A stretch of 64,000 nucleotides of DNA from Bacillus sp. REN16. GTDB taxonomy: Bacteria; Bacillota; Bacilli; Bacillales; Bacillaceae_L. Made by a program: the position numbers and the translations under genes. Positions 1 through 8,155 of this stretch are shown one piece after another; the first letter of the stretch is position 1; the number at the start of each line of letters is the position of its first letter. The stretch covers positions 248,001-312,000 of the forward strand of contig NZ_JAJFZK010000005.1 of assembly GCF_020731355.1 (NCBI RefSeq). Direction: 5' to 3'. Under the pieces are notes generated by a model. It saw only the letters and a program-made list of their open reading frames with translations. It was not told the DNA's origin and searched no databases.

Positions 1-2
1 AG

Positions 3-1748
3 AGTGCGAAGATTGATCGCAGAACAATGGTTCAACATCCTCCGAAACAGCTTGATGAAGTAACAAAGTACTTAGAAAATCTAGCAAAACAGGAAAATAT
101 CACAGTCAAGCAGTTATGGCTTGACCCGATACCTGCAAAAATCTATTTAGATCATTTAGCTGTTAAATATCGTGAAGTAACAACGAATCGCTTTGAATTG
201 AACCCGGTGATTGGGGAATATGATGATCCGGCGAACCAACGCCAGAATGTAATGAGACTACCAATAACAAAGGATGGCAATACTATCATTTACGGAGTTG
301 CGGGTAGCGGGAAGACGACGTTTGTTGCGTCAATCATGTACTCGCTCATGGAATCTCATACGCCAGATGAACTGAATGCGTACTTGCTAGATTTTAGCTC
401 GGAAACATTAAGCTGGTTCCGTGAAGCGCCACATGTTGGGGATGTTCTATTATCCCATGACAGTGAGAAGATTGATAATCTCTTTAAAATGTTAGGCAGC
501 GAGATTGAGAGACGTAAAAAGCAGTTGTCCAATTATGGCGGCGACTTGCAGACGTACAACCGTCTGTCAGAGGACGGTCTGCCATCGATTGTGATTGTGA
601 TCCACAACTATGCCGCGTTTTCTGAAATGTACGAGTCGCATGAGGAGTCGATTTCCTTCCTCACTCGTGAGGGGACGAAGTACGGGATTTATTTTATCGT
701 GACAGCTGCCCATACCGGTGCAATTCGCTACCGCTTGATGCAAAACTTCAAGCAGCTGTATGTATTGCAGCTTAACGACACGACGGAGTATTCAGCAGTA
801 CTTGGAAATGTTGATGGCGTCTTCCCATCGAAGCATAAAGGCCGAGGTATTTTCAAGGCTGACGGCGTCTATGAATTCCAAGTTGCCCTGATTACGGAGG
901 GTGTAGAGGACATGTACCAATACATCACCGATTACTGTCGTCGTTTGCGCGACAATTGGGGCAAGAGTGCTGCGAAGCGAATTCCAGTCTTGCCGGAAAA
1001 AGTCGATATCGAGTATCTGCATGATGAAATTCATTACAACAAGTCTAATAAACTTCCAGTTGGTGTGGAAAAAGATTCGCTGGCTGTGACATATTTTGAT
1101 TTCGGTCAATCATGTGTGAATCTTGTCTTGGCAAGCAGCAGCGAAACCACATCAAGCGTGATGCAAGGGATTTCCGAAATCATTCATACGAATGAGAAAA
1201 ATGAAGTCATCGTGTTTGACCCGAATGAGGATCTGATTGAACTTGGCGGCAAGCATGTGTCGAGTGCAGCAGAAATCGAGGAAACCGTCGTTTACCTCTT
1301 TAACACATTGGTGTTCCGCAACAACACAACGAAAGATGCGGTTGAAGAAGGTGCAACACCACCAGTGTTCGAACCGATTTTCTGCATGATTCATTCATTC
1401 AGCGACATGATGATGCTTTTATCAGAGGACGGTCAGGATAAGCTGAAGGTCTTTCTCGAGCGGATTGACGGACTCAATGTATATATGGTCATCTCAGACC
1501 GTGCTGATGCGTTGAATTCAGTTGCATTTGAGCCTTGGTTTAAAAAACAGGCTTCGTTAAGCGACGGAATCTGGGTTGGAAACGGCATTACCGATCAGTA
1601 TTTAATGAAGGTTTCAAAAGTCACAAACAGCATGTATCAAGAAATCCCAGAGGACTTCGGATATGTGCTGACAAAAGGAAAACCAAAGTTAGTCAAACTT
1701 TTAACGGGTTCGAAGTCACGCGTTGAGGAGGCGGTCTATCATGGATAA
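3..1748 (+). CDS. essC: EssC/YukB-type T7SS ATPase, C-terminal part (5' end outside window)
   Basis: Membrane-linked FtsK/SpoIIIE ATPase that drives export of WXG100 substrates in Firmicute type VII secretion. The reading frame is open to the left edge, so the protein begins upstream; about 580 C-terminal residues are visible. These cover the last two ATPase modules. The first has a clear Walker A (GVAGSGKT, about bases 292-318). The second is degenerate: where Walker A should be, near bases 1130-1160, the sequence reads ASSSETTSS. The Walker B-like strands end in IVIVIHN and CMIHS, with His where Asp is usual. Known EssC/EccC proteins also carry degenerate distal modules that bind substrate signals. 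The stop overlaps the next start by 8 bases. Family assignment rests on the ATPase layout and on the esaB-like and WXG100 neighbours. Confidence 0.88.
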   Translation, partial: SAKIDRRTMVQHPPKQLDEVTKYLENLAKQENITVKQLWLDPIPAKIYLDHLAVKYREVTTNRFELNPVIGEYDDPANQRQNVMRLPITKDGNTIIYGVAGSGKTTFVASIMYSLMESHTPDELNAYLLDFSSETLSWFREAPHVGDVLLSHDSEKIDNLFKMLGSEIERRKKQLSNYGGDLQTYNRLSEDGLPSIVIVIHNYAAFSEMYESHEESISFLTREGTKYGIYFIVTAAHTGAIRYRLMQNFKQLYVLQLNDTTEYSAVLGNVDGVFPSKHKGRGIFKADGVYEFQVALITEGVEDMYQYITDYCRRLRDNWGKSAAKRIPVLPEKVDIEYLHDEIHYNKSNKLPVGVEKDSLAVTYFDFGQSCVNLVLASSSETTSSVMQGISEIIHTNEKNEVIVFDPNEDLIELGGKHVSSAAEIEETVVYLFNTLVFRNNTTKDAVEEGATPPVFEPIFCMIHSFSDMMMLLSEDGQDKLKVFLERIDGLNVYMVISDRADALNSVAFEPWFKKQASLSDGIWVGNGITDQYLMKVSKVTNSMYQEIPEDFGYVLTKGKPKLVKLLTGSKSRVEEAVYHG

Positions 1749-1992
1749 GGTGTTAGTCGAGGTTTTCATTCCAGCCTCAGGCGAATCCTATGACGTCTTC
1801 ATCCCGTCCCAGAGCAAGCTCTATGAAGTCACATTTTTACTCGCAAACACGATGACAGAGCTCTCGGGCGGCTACTTCGTCGCAACCGACACCACCGTCG
1901 TCTGCGACCGCGAAACCGGCACAATCTTTGACATCAACCAGACTGTGGAAGAATTGGGATTTTTAAACGGTAAGAAATTGATGCTGGTTTAG
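1741..1992 (+). CDS. EsaB/YukD-like ubiquitin-fold T7SS protein
   Basis: An 83-aa cytosolic protein that looks like the YukD/EsaB family, small ubiquitin-fold proteins needed for or regulating WXG100 secretion. The start is ATG 1741, with GAGGAGGCGG just upstream; an in-frame TTG 18 bases earlier lies in the ribosome site. Alternating hydrophobic strands (VLVEVFIP, YDVFIPSQ, FVATDTTVV) and the C-terminal LNGKKLMLV fit a beta-grasp fold. It overlaps the essC stop, so translation is probably coupled. Family placement is by size, pattern and context. Confidence 0.75.
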   Translation: MDKVLVEVFIPASGESYDVFIPSQSKLYEVTFLLANTMTELSGGYFVATDTTVVCDRETGTIFDINQTVEELGFLNGKKLMLV

Positions 1993-2037
1993 GATTGCCA
2001 GGGGCCAGATGAGTTCTTGGAAAAGCGGCATTGACGG

Positions 2038-2160
2038 GCTATGTCCGATATATCTGAAGATTTGTCCGATATCCGGCCGAAATTGTCCGATATATTGAAT
2101 CTTTTGTCCGATATGTTCAAAGTTATGTCCGATATACACATAACTTTGTCCGATATCTTC
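2038..2160. repeat. 21-nt periodic array, 6 units (TGTCCGATAT core)
   Basis: Six copies of TGTCCGATAT lie exactly 21 nt apart, each followed by 11 variable bases. Because 21 is a multiple of 3, the minus strand stays open and reads as heptads (IGQxxxY); this is not evidence of a gene. The array fills the gap between the esaB-like gene and the lipoprotein gene. Related arrays are near 17.6, 28.2 and 42.6 kb. Confidence 0.9.
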
Positions 2161-2209
2161 GAAAAAGGGGTTATTTTTATAAACTAGCAATTCGTAAGGA
2201 AGGTGCCAA

Positions 2210-3001
2210 ATGAGGTTTCAAAAGAGGGTAGTCTTATTCCTTCTTCTATTCATTCTCATAATAGGAGGAACAGGGTGTATGAGTTCAAGTAGCGCAAGTA
2301 CCGAGGATAAAGCGATTCAGTATTTAGAAGACAAGTATGACAAGGAATTTGAGGTCATGTACGCAAAAGAGGGAAGTAAGCTTTTCCAGGATTTATATGG
2401 CGGGGACATGATTACCGTTCATCCAAAGGGAGAACCGAACGAGGTTTTTACTGTTAAAGAATTTAATGATAAAGGTGAATGGATTGATAACTATTTACTG
2501 GCTAAATGGGGATATGAATTACAACAAAAGCTTGAATCGGATATAGCTAAAGAGCTACCTGAGGGGACCCTTTTTAAGGTGAATTTTTCGATTAATAGCC
2601 AGTTAGATGAATCAATGATGGATATGTCAGTGGAAGATTACCTAAGTAAGTATAACGATGCCAGGGTATCCCTTATTGCGGGAATTAAAACTTCTGGTGA
2701 GCCGGACATCGATCAATATAGCGAAGGAATTTACAACCTTTTTCAATTGTTTAAGGGATTAGGTACGGAGCTTTATGTCATTTCTGTTGGATTTGTCGAT
2801 CAATCTGAAGACATTTCTGAATACATTCAAACATCTTTCGTAAATAACCTTCCATGGTCAAATTTAAAAGGGAAGGTATACGGTGAAGTGAACGTTGATG
2901 ACAGACTTGATCCTGAAAATCCAAGTGAAAATGTCCATCCGGATGTAATCTTACAAAGTCCTGCGAATGTAATGGCGAATTACGAAGCATTTGAGGAGTG
3001 A
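2210..3001 (+). CDS. Putative lipoprotein of the T7SS lipase module (possible immunity protein)
   Basis: A 263-aa exported lipoprotein: positively charged N-terminus, hydrophobic stretch and a lipobox ending GGTGC (Cys about residue 23), then a charged extracytoplasmic domain. AAGGAAGGTG precedes ATG 2210. It ends 4 bases before the lipase gene start. In Staphylococcus aureus, T7SS-secreted lipase TslA is encoded beside lipoprotein immunity proteins (TilA). Position, size and lipidation here match that arrangement, so I infer a protective or accessory role outside the membrane. I recognise no catalytic motif. Immunity is inferred from context. Confidence 0.6.
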   Translation: MRFQKRVVLFLLLFILIIGGTGCMSSSSASTEDKAIQYLEDKYDKEFEVMYAKEGSKLFQDLYGGDMITVHPKGEPNEVFTVKEFNDKGEWIDNYLLAKWGYELQQKLESDIAKELPEGTLFKVNFSINSQLDESMMDMSVEDYLSKYNDARVSLIAGIKTSGEPDIDQYSEGIYNLFQLFKGLGTELYVISVGFVDQSEDISEYIQTSFVNNLPWSNLKGKVYGEVNVDDRLDPENPSENVHPDVILQSPANVMANYEAFEE

Positions 3002-3005
3002 TCAA

Positions 3006-4409
3006 ATGTCTCTTGCACAGCTAACAGAGGAAGAAAAGTATATTTTACTTGAATTTTCCTATCTTGATATCCCTAGTGATTCAATGCCAAGTAAAAATAA
3101 GCAATATACAATCGACGATATTCTTAAAAATATTCGAGTTCCAGACTTAAATGAAGGGCAACTGACAAAATACAATGCCATAAAAAAGTTTATGGATGAG
3201 GACCGAAATGAATTTTCTCCACTTAAAGATGTTACCTTAAGTGGTTATCAAAATAATAACCCTAATGGAGGAAACAATTCCGGAGGGGATTCTTACTCTG
3301 GCTTTGTCGGCTATGCGTTTACCGATAAAGAAGGGAACGGTACAGCTGTATTTAGAGGTAGTGAGGATTTAACAAATGTGGCTCATATCGCAACAGACTG
3401 GGTATCCAATGTTGAGGCGGGTATCGGAGTTACGATTCAACAGCAAAGGGAAGCAGATGCCTTTTATGGAAAATTCATTAAAGGCTTAGATGGAGAACAG
3501 TATGTATTCGGTCATTCCAAAGGCGGAAATCTGGCGGAATATGTACTCGTCAATAATCTCGATGATGAAAAGTTGACCTCGTATATTGTGAATGGCGCTC
3601 CCTTATATTATTGGACCTTAACAAAGGCGCAACGGGATGCTTTAAAGGATCGCAATACATTTATTGTACATGAAGGAGATGTTGTTTCATCTCTTGGATA
3701 TGCGCCATATGTAGATAAAACAGTTAAAATAAACAGCACGGAAGAAGGCTTGATGTATCCACATGGCTTGGATAGCGTGGATTTTACAGCACAGGGGGAT
3801 TTTAAAAATGCAACTGAGGGAGCCTCCCTTGTGCGGGATATCGGAAATCCAATTGCCGGAATTATTATGTTGGCAGCCTCACTTCATCCAAAGGTCTTGG
3901 TGTATAGAGCAGCGGCTGCGATTCGCGATGCCACATTATATATTTTAGAAGCAGCAAAAAGAGGACTTGAAAAGGCTGTTAACTGGGTGAAGGACCAGGC
4001 AACCAAATTCATTGCAAAGGTAAAAGAACTAACGCAACAGGTCAAGGATGAAATTAACCAATTCATAACGAATGTAGCATCAAAAGCAGCCATGATTTTT
4101 GTAAAAGTAGTTGCGAAGCTTGGTGGTTACTTCCCGGTTGAACCTTACCTAAAAGTGAATGTAGATCGTCTTTACTACTATGCCCAAAGACTTGAAAGCA
4201 TTAAGCGTCGTGTGAACGCACTGAATGACAGGATCGATTCCCTCTATTGGGAGGTTGATCTTTTAGACATACGTCATGTGTTGAGCGCCGATATCCTAAC
4301 TTCATTTTCGTTCAGGCTTAATCAAAACATTAGCTACTTAAATACTGCTGCCCGATTGCTTGAATCGAGCGAAACAAAGCTAGTTGGCAAGGCAAGGATT
4401 ATTCGCTAG
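3006..4409 (+). CDS. Alpha/beta-hydrolase (lipase) with helical C-terminus, probable T7SS toxin
   Basis: A 467-aa protein; start ATG 3006 (GAGGAG about 9 bases upstream; an in-frame TTG at 2991 lies in the ribosome site). Residues about 90-260 form a lipase-like domain with nucleophile elbow GHSKGG (Ser171), similar to DUF2974/Mbeg1-like hydrolases. Candidate acid and base lie in HEGDVVSS and YPHGLDSVDF. After a hydrophobic linker, residues about 300-467 are long amphipathic helices rich in Lys, Glu and Gln. A secretion-type helical domain at the C-terminus, with the enzyme at the N-terminus, is the reverse of LXG toxins and is the plan described for TslA. No Sec signal is present. Phospholipase activity against competitors or hosts is inferred. 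Confidence 0.7.
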   Translation: MSLAQLTEEEKYILLEFSYLDIPSDSMPSKNKQYTIDDILKNIRVPDLNEGQLTKYNAIKKFMDEDRNEFSPLKDVTLSGYQNNNPNGGNNSGGDSYSGFVGYAFTDKEGNGTAVFRGSEDLTNVAHIATDWVSNVEAGIGVTIQQQREADAFYGKFIKGLDGEQYVFGHSKGGNLAEYVLVNNLDDEKLTSYIVNGAPLYYWTLTKAQRDALKDRNTFIVHEGDVVSSLGYAPYVDKTVKINSTEEGLMYPHGLDSVDFTAQGDFKNATEGASLVRDIGNPIAGIIMLAASLHPKVLVYRAAAAIRDATLYILEAAKRGLEKAVNWVKDQATKFIAKVKELTQQVKDEINQFITNVASKAAMIFVKVVAKLGGYFPVEPYLKVNVDRLYYYAQRLESIKRRVNALNDRIDSLYWEVDLLDIRHVLSADILTSFSFRLNQNISYLNTAARLLESSETKLVGKARIIR

Positions 4410-4433
4410 GAGAAACCAAAGGAGGGACTGCAG

Positions 4434-4625
4434 GTGAAGCCTCATGTTCAACGGAAGATTAATAGCATTATCGCTGAAATCAATGCGATCTCACGGGAAC
4501 TCGATGAGATCTCCAATGGACTCAATCGGGAATTTAAAGGGATTGGCTCAACCAAAAGTGCATCCAGCCTGCAAAGTGCAGCCGACAAATATCGAAGGGT
4601 TGGCCATAACTTACGGCGGATTTGA
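4434..4625 (+). CDS. Small helical protein, possible T7SS toxin partner
   Basis: A 63-aa protein starting at GTG 4434 with GGAGGG upstream, 24 bases after the lipase stop. It is predicted by eye to be a helical hairpin (long amphipathic first helix, a break at FKGIGSTKS, and a second helix). Small helical partners that bind the targeting domain of T7SS toxins (Lap/TlaA-like) are typically encoded beside the toxin. That role is inferred from size, fold and position; no diagnostic motif was seen. Confidence 0.55.
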   Translation: MKPHVQRKINSIIAEINAISRELDEISNGLNREFKGIGSTKSASSLQSAADKYRRVGHNLRRI

Positions 4626-4650
4626 GCTGTGAAGCTAGCAGGCTAGCAAA

Positions 4651-4906
4651 TACGTACCCTTCTGCGGATAGTTTTGGGGAAATGGGAACGCATCAGGGGC
4701 TTGCGTGCCCGATTGGGGTAGAGTTGCTAGAAAAAGGTAACGAATCGGGTGCATGCGTGCCCGATTGGGGTAGAGTTGCTGGAAAAAGGTAACGAATCAG
4801 GTGCATGCGTGCCCGATTGGGGTAGAGTTGCTGGAAAAAGGTAACGAATCAGGTGCATGCGTGCCCACTTCGATAGAGTTATAGAAAAATAGGTAACGCA
4901 TCTCAG
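4651..4906. repeat. 52-bp tandem repeat, about 5 units
   Basis: Units recur at 4703, 4755, 4807 and 4859, exactly 52 bp apart, with a degenerate unit starting near 4651. The motif GCGTGCCCGATTGGGG marks each. Where AATCGGG and CCCGATT face each other across TGCATGCGTG they form a short inverted repeat. No credible reading frame is maintained, because 52 is not a multiple of 3. Confidence 0.9.
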
Positions 4907-4962
4907 CCAAATGTCCCCTTTTAGATACTCCTTTTATAAAAAAAGGAAAGAAAGCGGGCTAG

Positions 4963-5121
4963 CGGTGTATCAAAAGGGTAGATTCACAGGCGTGATATAC
5001 CGCAAACGAGTTTATCGGTATACCAACGGTTCAGAATCGCAGGCGTGGTATACCGCAAACGCACTAATCGGTATATCAGTGTGTCAAATTCACAGACTTG
5101 ATATACCGCAAACCAGGCACG
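4963..5121. repeat. 53-bp tandem repeat, 3 units, upstream of the WXG100 genes
   Basis: Three units begin near 4963, 5016 and 5069, 53 bp apart, each containing GATATACCGCAAAC. The segment GATATACCG...CGGTATA(C/T)C is an inverted repeat across unit boundaries. With the preceding 52-bp array it fills most of the 590-base gap between the lipase module and the first WXG100 gene. I see no clear promoter in the last 90 bases, only a small CTCGG/CCGAG hairpin near 5160-5177. Confidence 0.85.
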
Positions 5122-5215
5122 ATCCAAACATCCTGTGCATCAACACGAATCCAAAGTTCTCTCGGACCAAACCGAGTTAACTTATACATATTCCATCTTA
5201 AGGAGGTGAAAAAAT

Positions 5216-5518
5216 ATGGCACGTTCAATTACAGTTGATCCAGCGAAATTAGACACTGCGGCTACTCGCATTGACCAGCAATCTGCTGACTACGAGAGAC
5301 TTTACAAAGCTCTTTACACAGAGGTTGAGGGCATGGGTGCAGCATGGCAAGGTACTGATAATATGGCATATGTTTCTCAAATCAAGGGCTTCATGGATGA
5401 CTTCCAAAAAATGACGAACTTGATGAGACAATACTCCGAATTCTTAAAAGTAAGCTCAAAAACATACCGTGAAACACAAAGCGAGGTTGTAAACCAAGCA
5501 CGTCGCTTAACAAACTAA
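5216..5518 (+). CDS. WXG100 family protein (EsxA/YukE type)
   Basis: A 100-aa helical hairpin protein of the WXG100 family, the small secreted substrate class of type VII systems. The turn carries W44-Q45-G46 (AAWQGTDN) between two amphipathic helices. A strong AAGGAGGTG precedes ATG 5216. The C-terminal tail does not show an exact YxxxD/E export signal (YRETQ). It lies 41 bases before a second WXG100 gene, suggesting the two form a heterodimer or alternative substrates. Confidence 0.93.
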   Translation: MARSITVDPAKLDTAATRIDQQSADYERLYKALYTEVEGMGAAWQGTDNMAYVSQIKGFMDDFQKMTNLMRQYSEFLKVSSKTYRETQSEVVNQARRLTN

Positions 5519-5558
5519 TCTAGTAACCTACTAAACTATCAAAAAAGGAGGTGCCACT

Positions 5559-5861
5559 ATGTCAGTTGATGGAATCAAGATTTCCCTTGGTGAGGTAAGT
5601 AAAACCGCTGGGCAAATCCGTACCCTAAACCAACAGCTTGCAACTGCATTAGAAGACATCAAGAAGGAAATGAACGGCTTAGCCGCTACATGGAACTCTG
5701 ACGCTTCTAATACAATTCGCGGAAACTTCAATGCATTGGCTCCACGTTTCGAGGAGTATCGCCAAGTCATTGACAGCTACGCTAAATTCCTAGACAACAC
5801 TGTTACAAACTACAACGCAGCTGAAACAGCAATTAACAATAACGCTAGCGCATTTAAATAA
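5559..5861 (+). CDS. WXG100-like protein with WNS turn
   Basis: A 100-aa helical hairpin like its upstream neighbour, with ribosome site AAAGGAGGTG. The turn reads W45-N46-S47 (ATWNSDAS), so the glycine of WXG is replaced by serine. The C-terminal helix has Y86-N-A-A-E90, which matches the YxxxD/E export signal that the upstream protein lacks. One member with the signal and one without is the usual pattern of paired WXG100 heterodimers, so co-export is a reasonable inference. Confidence 0.9.
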   Translation: MSVDGIKISLGEVSKTAGQIRTLNQQLATALEDIKKEMNGLAATWNSDASNTIRGNFNALAPRFEEYRQVIDSYAKFLDNTVTNYNAAETAINNNASAFK

Positions 5862-5863
5862 TC

Positions 5864-5901
5864 CATGAGGAGGGCAATTGGCCCCGCCGGTTGTCCTCAT
5901 C
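5864..5901 (+). other. Imperfect hairpin between WXG100 and FHA genes
   Basis: ATGAGGA and TCCTCAT face each other around a GGGC-AATT-GGCCC core. No long T-run follows, so it may trim or stabilise the WXG100 mRNA rather than end transcription fully. This would allow the secreted pair to be made in excess of downstream signalling genes. Confidence 0.4.
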
Positions 5902-5927
5902 ATCTTTAAAGTATGGGAGTGCAAGAA

Positions 5928-7187
5928 ATGATCAAACATGTTGATTTACAGATTGAAAACTACGGTGTTTCGAAATTCATTTTTTATAAGGTGCCATCTG
6001 AGCTTCGTGTTGATTTTACAGAAGCCGATAAGCTAAAAAACAACAAAGTCCCGGGGCTTTTGCCGTGTGTTGTGATTAACAAGACCGATGAGGCGTTCTT
6101 TCGCTATGACTTGGTGACGGAGGTAACACTTGCGCAAGCAGCAACGAACGAGCTCACCAAAGAACAGCTTCACTCATTTTTCACCAACATCGTCGAAACA
6201 TTGATCGAGGCCGAGCGACTCGGGTTGAATGTGAACAACTTTGTTTTTGATGAGAACTACATCTTTATTGATAATTTTTCAAACAGATTAATTCTACTGT
6301 ACATGCCAATTAAAAATAATATTTTTGAAAAGGTATCAATCCGGGAATTCTTCACCAGCTTTCTGCACTCCCACTCCTATGATGAAAATGATGACCTTAC
6401 TTTTTTTGTGAGATTACATAATTATTTCGCAACATCAGAGGAAATCAATCTTTATGCGATTCAAAAAAAGCTGCATGAACTGTTAATGAACAAGCCGGCT
6501 TCGCCTCAAAGTTTTCAGAAGCTGCCGATTCATGATGAAGAACCTAGGACGCCGAATTATTATAGTCCAGGCAGCGAAATCAAGGCATCTGAAGAAAATG
6601 GTGTTATCACATCAGAATACAGCAGCAAAAGGTCTGATAAAAAGAAACGACAGCAGCTTGAGATTGAGGAAGAGGTCCAATATAAGCGGATCACTCGTAC
6701 CGAGCTTGGCGAAGGGAATTCCCTGTTAGCAGGCGGGACCTCGATCAACATTAAGCCGAATATTGGCAGTCCTATTTCCTTTGATACGGATGAGCCAGAC
6801 GAGGAGGAAGAGGGCACAACCGTCCTCACTGCCTTTAAGGAGCCTGAAGAGGAAGAAGGCACAACTGCACTTGGCGTCGGTACTGGCTTCCACCAGCAGC
6901 AGCCATTCCTGCTCACGGCTACTCAAGAAAAAATCATCGTTACAAAGAAAGTCTTTAAAATTGGGCGTGACCCCGGGGCTACTGACTACACGTCTAAAAA
7001 TAAGGTCGTGGGACGCGTGCACGCGGAGTTGATAACTGAAAACGGGGAGTATTTTATCGTTGACCAGGAATCGCGAAACGGCAGTTATGTAAATGGCATC
7101 AAGCTCGTGCCGAAAAATAAGGTGAAAATCAAGCATGAAGATCATATCAAATTAGCGAACGAAGAATTTGTGTTTAGGCTTTTCTAA
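5928..7187 (+). CDS. FHA-domain protein of the T7SS locus (DUF6382-like N-terminus)
   Basis: A 419-aa cytosolic protein; ATG 5928 chosen because GGGAG sits about 9 bases upstream, between it and an in-frame ATG at 5913. The N-terminal 180 residues resemble the domain found before FHA in some Firmicute proteins. An acidic low-complexity linker contains two near-identical EEGTTVL and EEGTTAL motifs (Thr297/298 and Thr312/313). The C-terminal 85 residues are a complete FHA domain: KIGRDP, VGRVHAEL, NGSYVNG. FHA domains bind phosphothreonine, and the GTT motifs resemble the regulatory ETT sites of GarA/OdhI, which the FHA binds after phosphorylation. The phosphatase and kinase genes follow directly, so it is probably their reader and substrate. 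Confidence 0.85.
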   Translation: MIKHVDLQIENYGVSKFIFYKVPSELRVDFTEADKLKNNKVPGLLPCVVINKTDEAFFRYDLVTEVTLAQAATNELTKEQLHSFFTNIVETLIEAERLGLNVNNFVFDENYIFIDNFSNRLILLYMPIKNNIFEKVSIREFFTSFLHSHSYDENDDLTFFVRLHNYFATSEEINLYAIQKKLHELLMNKPASPQSFQKLPIHDEEPRTPNYYSPGSEIKASEENGVITSEYSSKRSDKKKRQQLEIEEEVQYKRITRTELGEGNSLLAGGTSINIKPNIGSPISFDTDEPDEEEEGTTVLTAFKEPEEEEGTTALGVGTGFHQQQPFLLTATQEKIIVTKKVFKIGRDPGATDYTSKNKVVGRVHAELITENGEYFIVDQESRNGSYVNGIKLVPKNKVKIKHEDHIKLANEEFVFRLF

Positions 7188-7205
7188 TAGTTGAGGTGAT
7201 AAAAA

Positions 7206-7973
7206 GTGGCGTTCATACATGCATACCACACAGATGTTGGAATTAAGAAAAAAACAAACCAGGATGCCATGCTTGTCAAGACGGCGAGAACGCCGAACGG
7301 GTATGTCGGGATGTTCGTTGTTTGCGACGGAATGGGCGGGCTCTCTCACGGGGAACTAGCGAGTGCCACGGTCGTTCGCGGACTATCCGACTGGTTCGAA
7401 CAAGGACTTCCAGACCTGCTGCATTCTACCCGGCAAGAAGAGGATATTCGCGAAGCACTTGAAGCCTGCATAACCGAGCAAAATGAAAAAATCCTCAATT
7501 ACGGGGATGAAACTAATACTCAGGTGGGAACAACAGTGACCGCGCTTCTAATCATTCATTCGCGTTACTATATCGTACATATTGGCGATAGCCGCGCCTA
7601 TCAAATTCAGGATCAGGTGACAAGGCTAACGAAAGACCAAACCTTGGTGGAACGTGAGGTGGAGCGCGGAAACATTACACCTGAGCAAGCCTTGAAGGAT
7701 CCGCGCCGCAATGTGCTTTTACAATGTGTTGGTGCGACAAAGGAGCTTGAGGTCGTCATCCTAACCGGTGAAACGCAAGCGGGAACGTTATTCTTACTTT
7801 GTACGGATGGTTTTTACCATAAAATCACGGATGAGGAGCTGCTTGAGGAACTCCGACCGAATCCATTTTTAAACGAGAAGCAGTTAAAATACAAGGCGAT
7901 TAAACTAATTGATGCCGTGAAGGAACGAAAAGAGGTCGACAATATCTCGATTGTTCTTGCGCATGTAGTGTGA
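7206..7973 (+). CDS. PP2C-family Ser/Thr protein phosphatase
   Basis: A 255-aa metal-dependent phosphatase that would reverse phosphorylation by the neighbouring kinase. PP2C motifs occur in order: VCDGMGG (metal-binding Asp), GTTVTALLI, IGDSRAYQ, LLCTDGFY and the final EVDNISIV. No membrane segment, so cytosolic. The start GTG 7206 has TTGAGGTG upstream and follows the FHA gene by 18 bases. The family is that of PrpC/Stp, normally paired with PrkC-type kinases elsewhere in the genome; here the pair is dedicated to a T7SS locus. Confidence 0.93.
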   Translation: MAFIHAYHTDVGIKKKTNQDAMLVKTARTPNGYVGMFVVCDGMGGLSHGELASATVVRGLSDWFEQGLPDLLHSTRQEEDIREALEACITEQNEKILNYGDETNTQVGTTVTALLIIHSRYYIVHIGDSRAYQIQDQVTRLTKDQTLVEREVERGNITPEQALKDPRRNVLLQCVGATKELEVVILTGETQAGTLFLLCTDGFYHKITDEELLEELRPNPFLNEKQLKYKAIKLIDAVKERKEVDNISIVLAHVV

Positions 7974-8021
7974 AATATTGATTGGTGGATTTAAAGATTT
8001 GAAATTTGAACATAGAATTCA

Positions 8022-8144
8022 GTGTCTAGCTCCAGCGCCTAGCCCCTCGAGGTCATAAGCCAATCGCTTCGGAAGGTAAAATGCACCTTCTGTCAGCGCT
8101 TGTCTTATGCTTGTCGGGGCTAAACAAGGCGCTTGCGCATTTCG
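8022..8144. repeat. Dispersed long-hairpin repeat, family A, copy 1
   Basis: About 120 bp beginning TGTCTAGCTCCAGCGCCTAG. It folds into one long stem: AGCGCCT with AGGCGCT, AGCCCC with GGGGCT, CATAAG with CTTATG, and AAGGT with ACCTT. A second full copy is at 22173-22294, and fragments lie at about 37804 and 58932. It sits between the phosphatase and kinase genes and supplies a false in-frame ATG (8081) for the kinase. Confidence 0.88.
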
Positions 8145-8155
8145 GGGGAATTACG

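Noticed and set aside
2038-2160. CRISPR array
   Set aside because: The core is only about 10 bases, spacers are 11 bases, the core has no dyad, and no cas genes are present.
1963-2190. Minus-strand 75-aa frame with IGQxxxY heptads
   Set aside because: Same artefact of the 21-nt period; no ribosome site.
4911-5180. 89-aa plus-strand frame
   Set aside because: It lies across the 53-bp tandem array, has no ribosome site, and has an unlikely composition.
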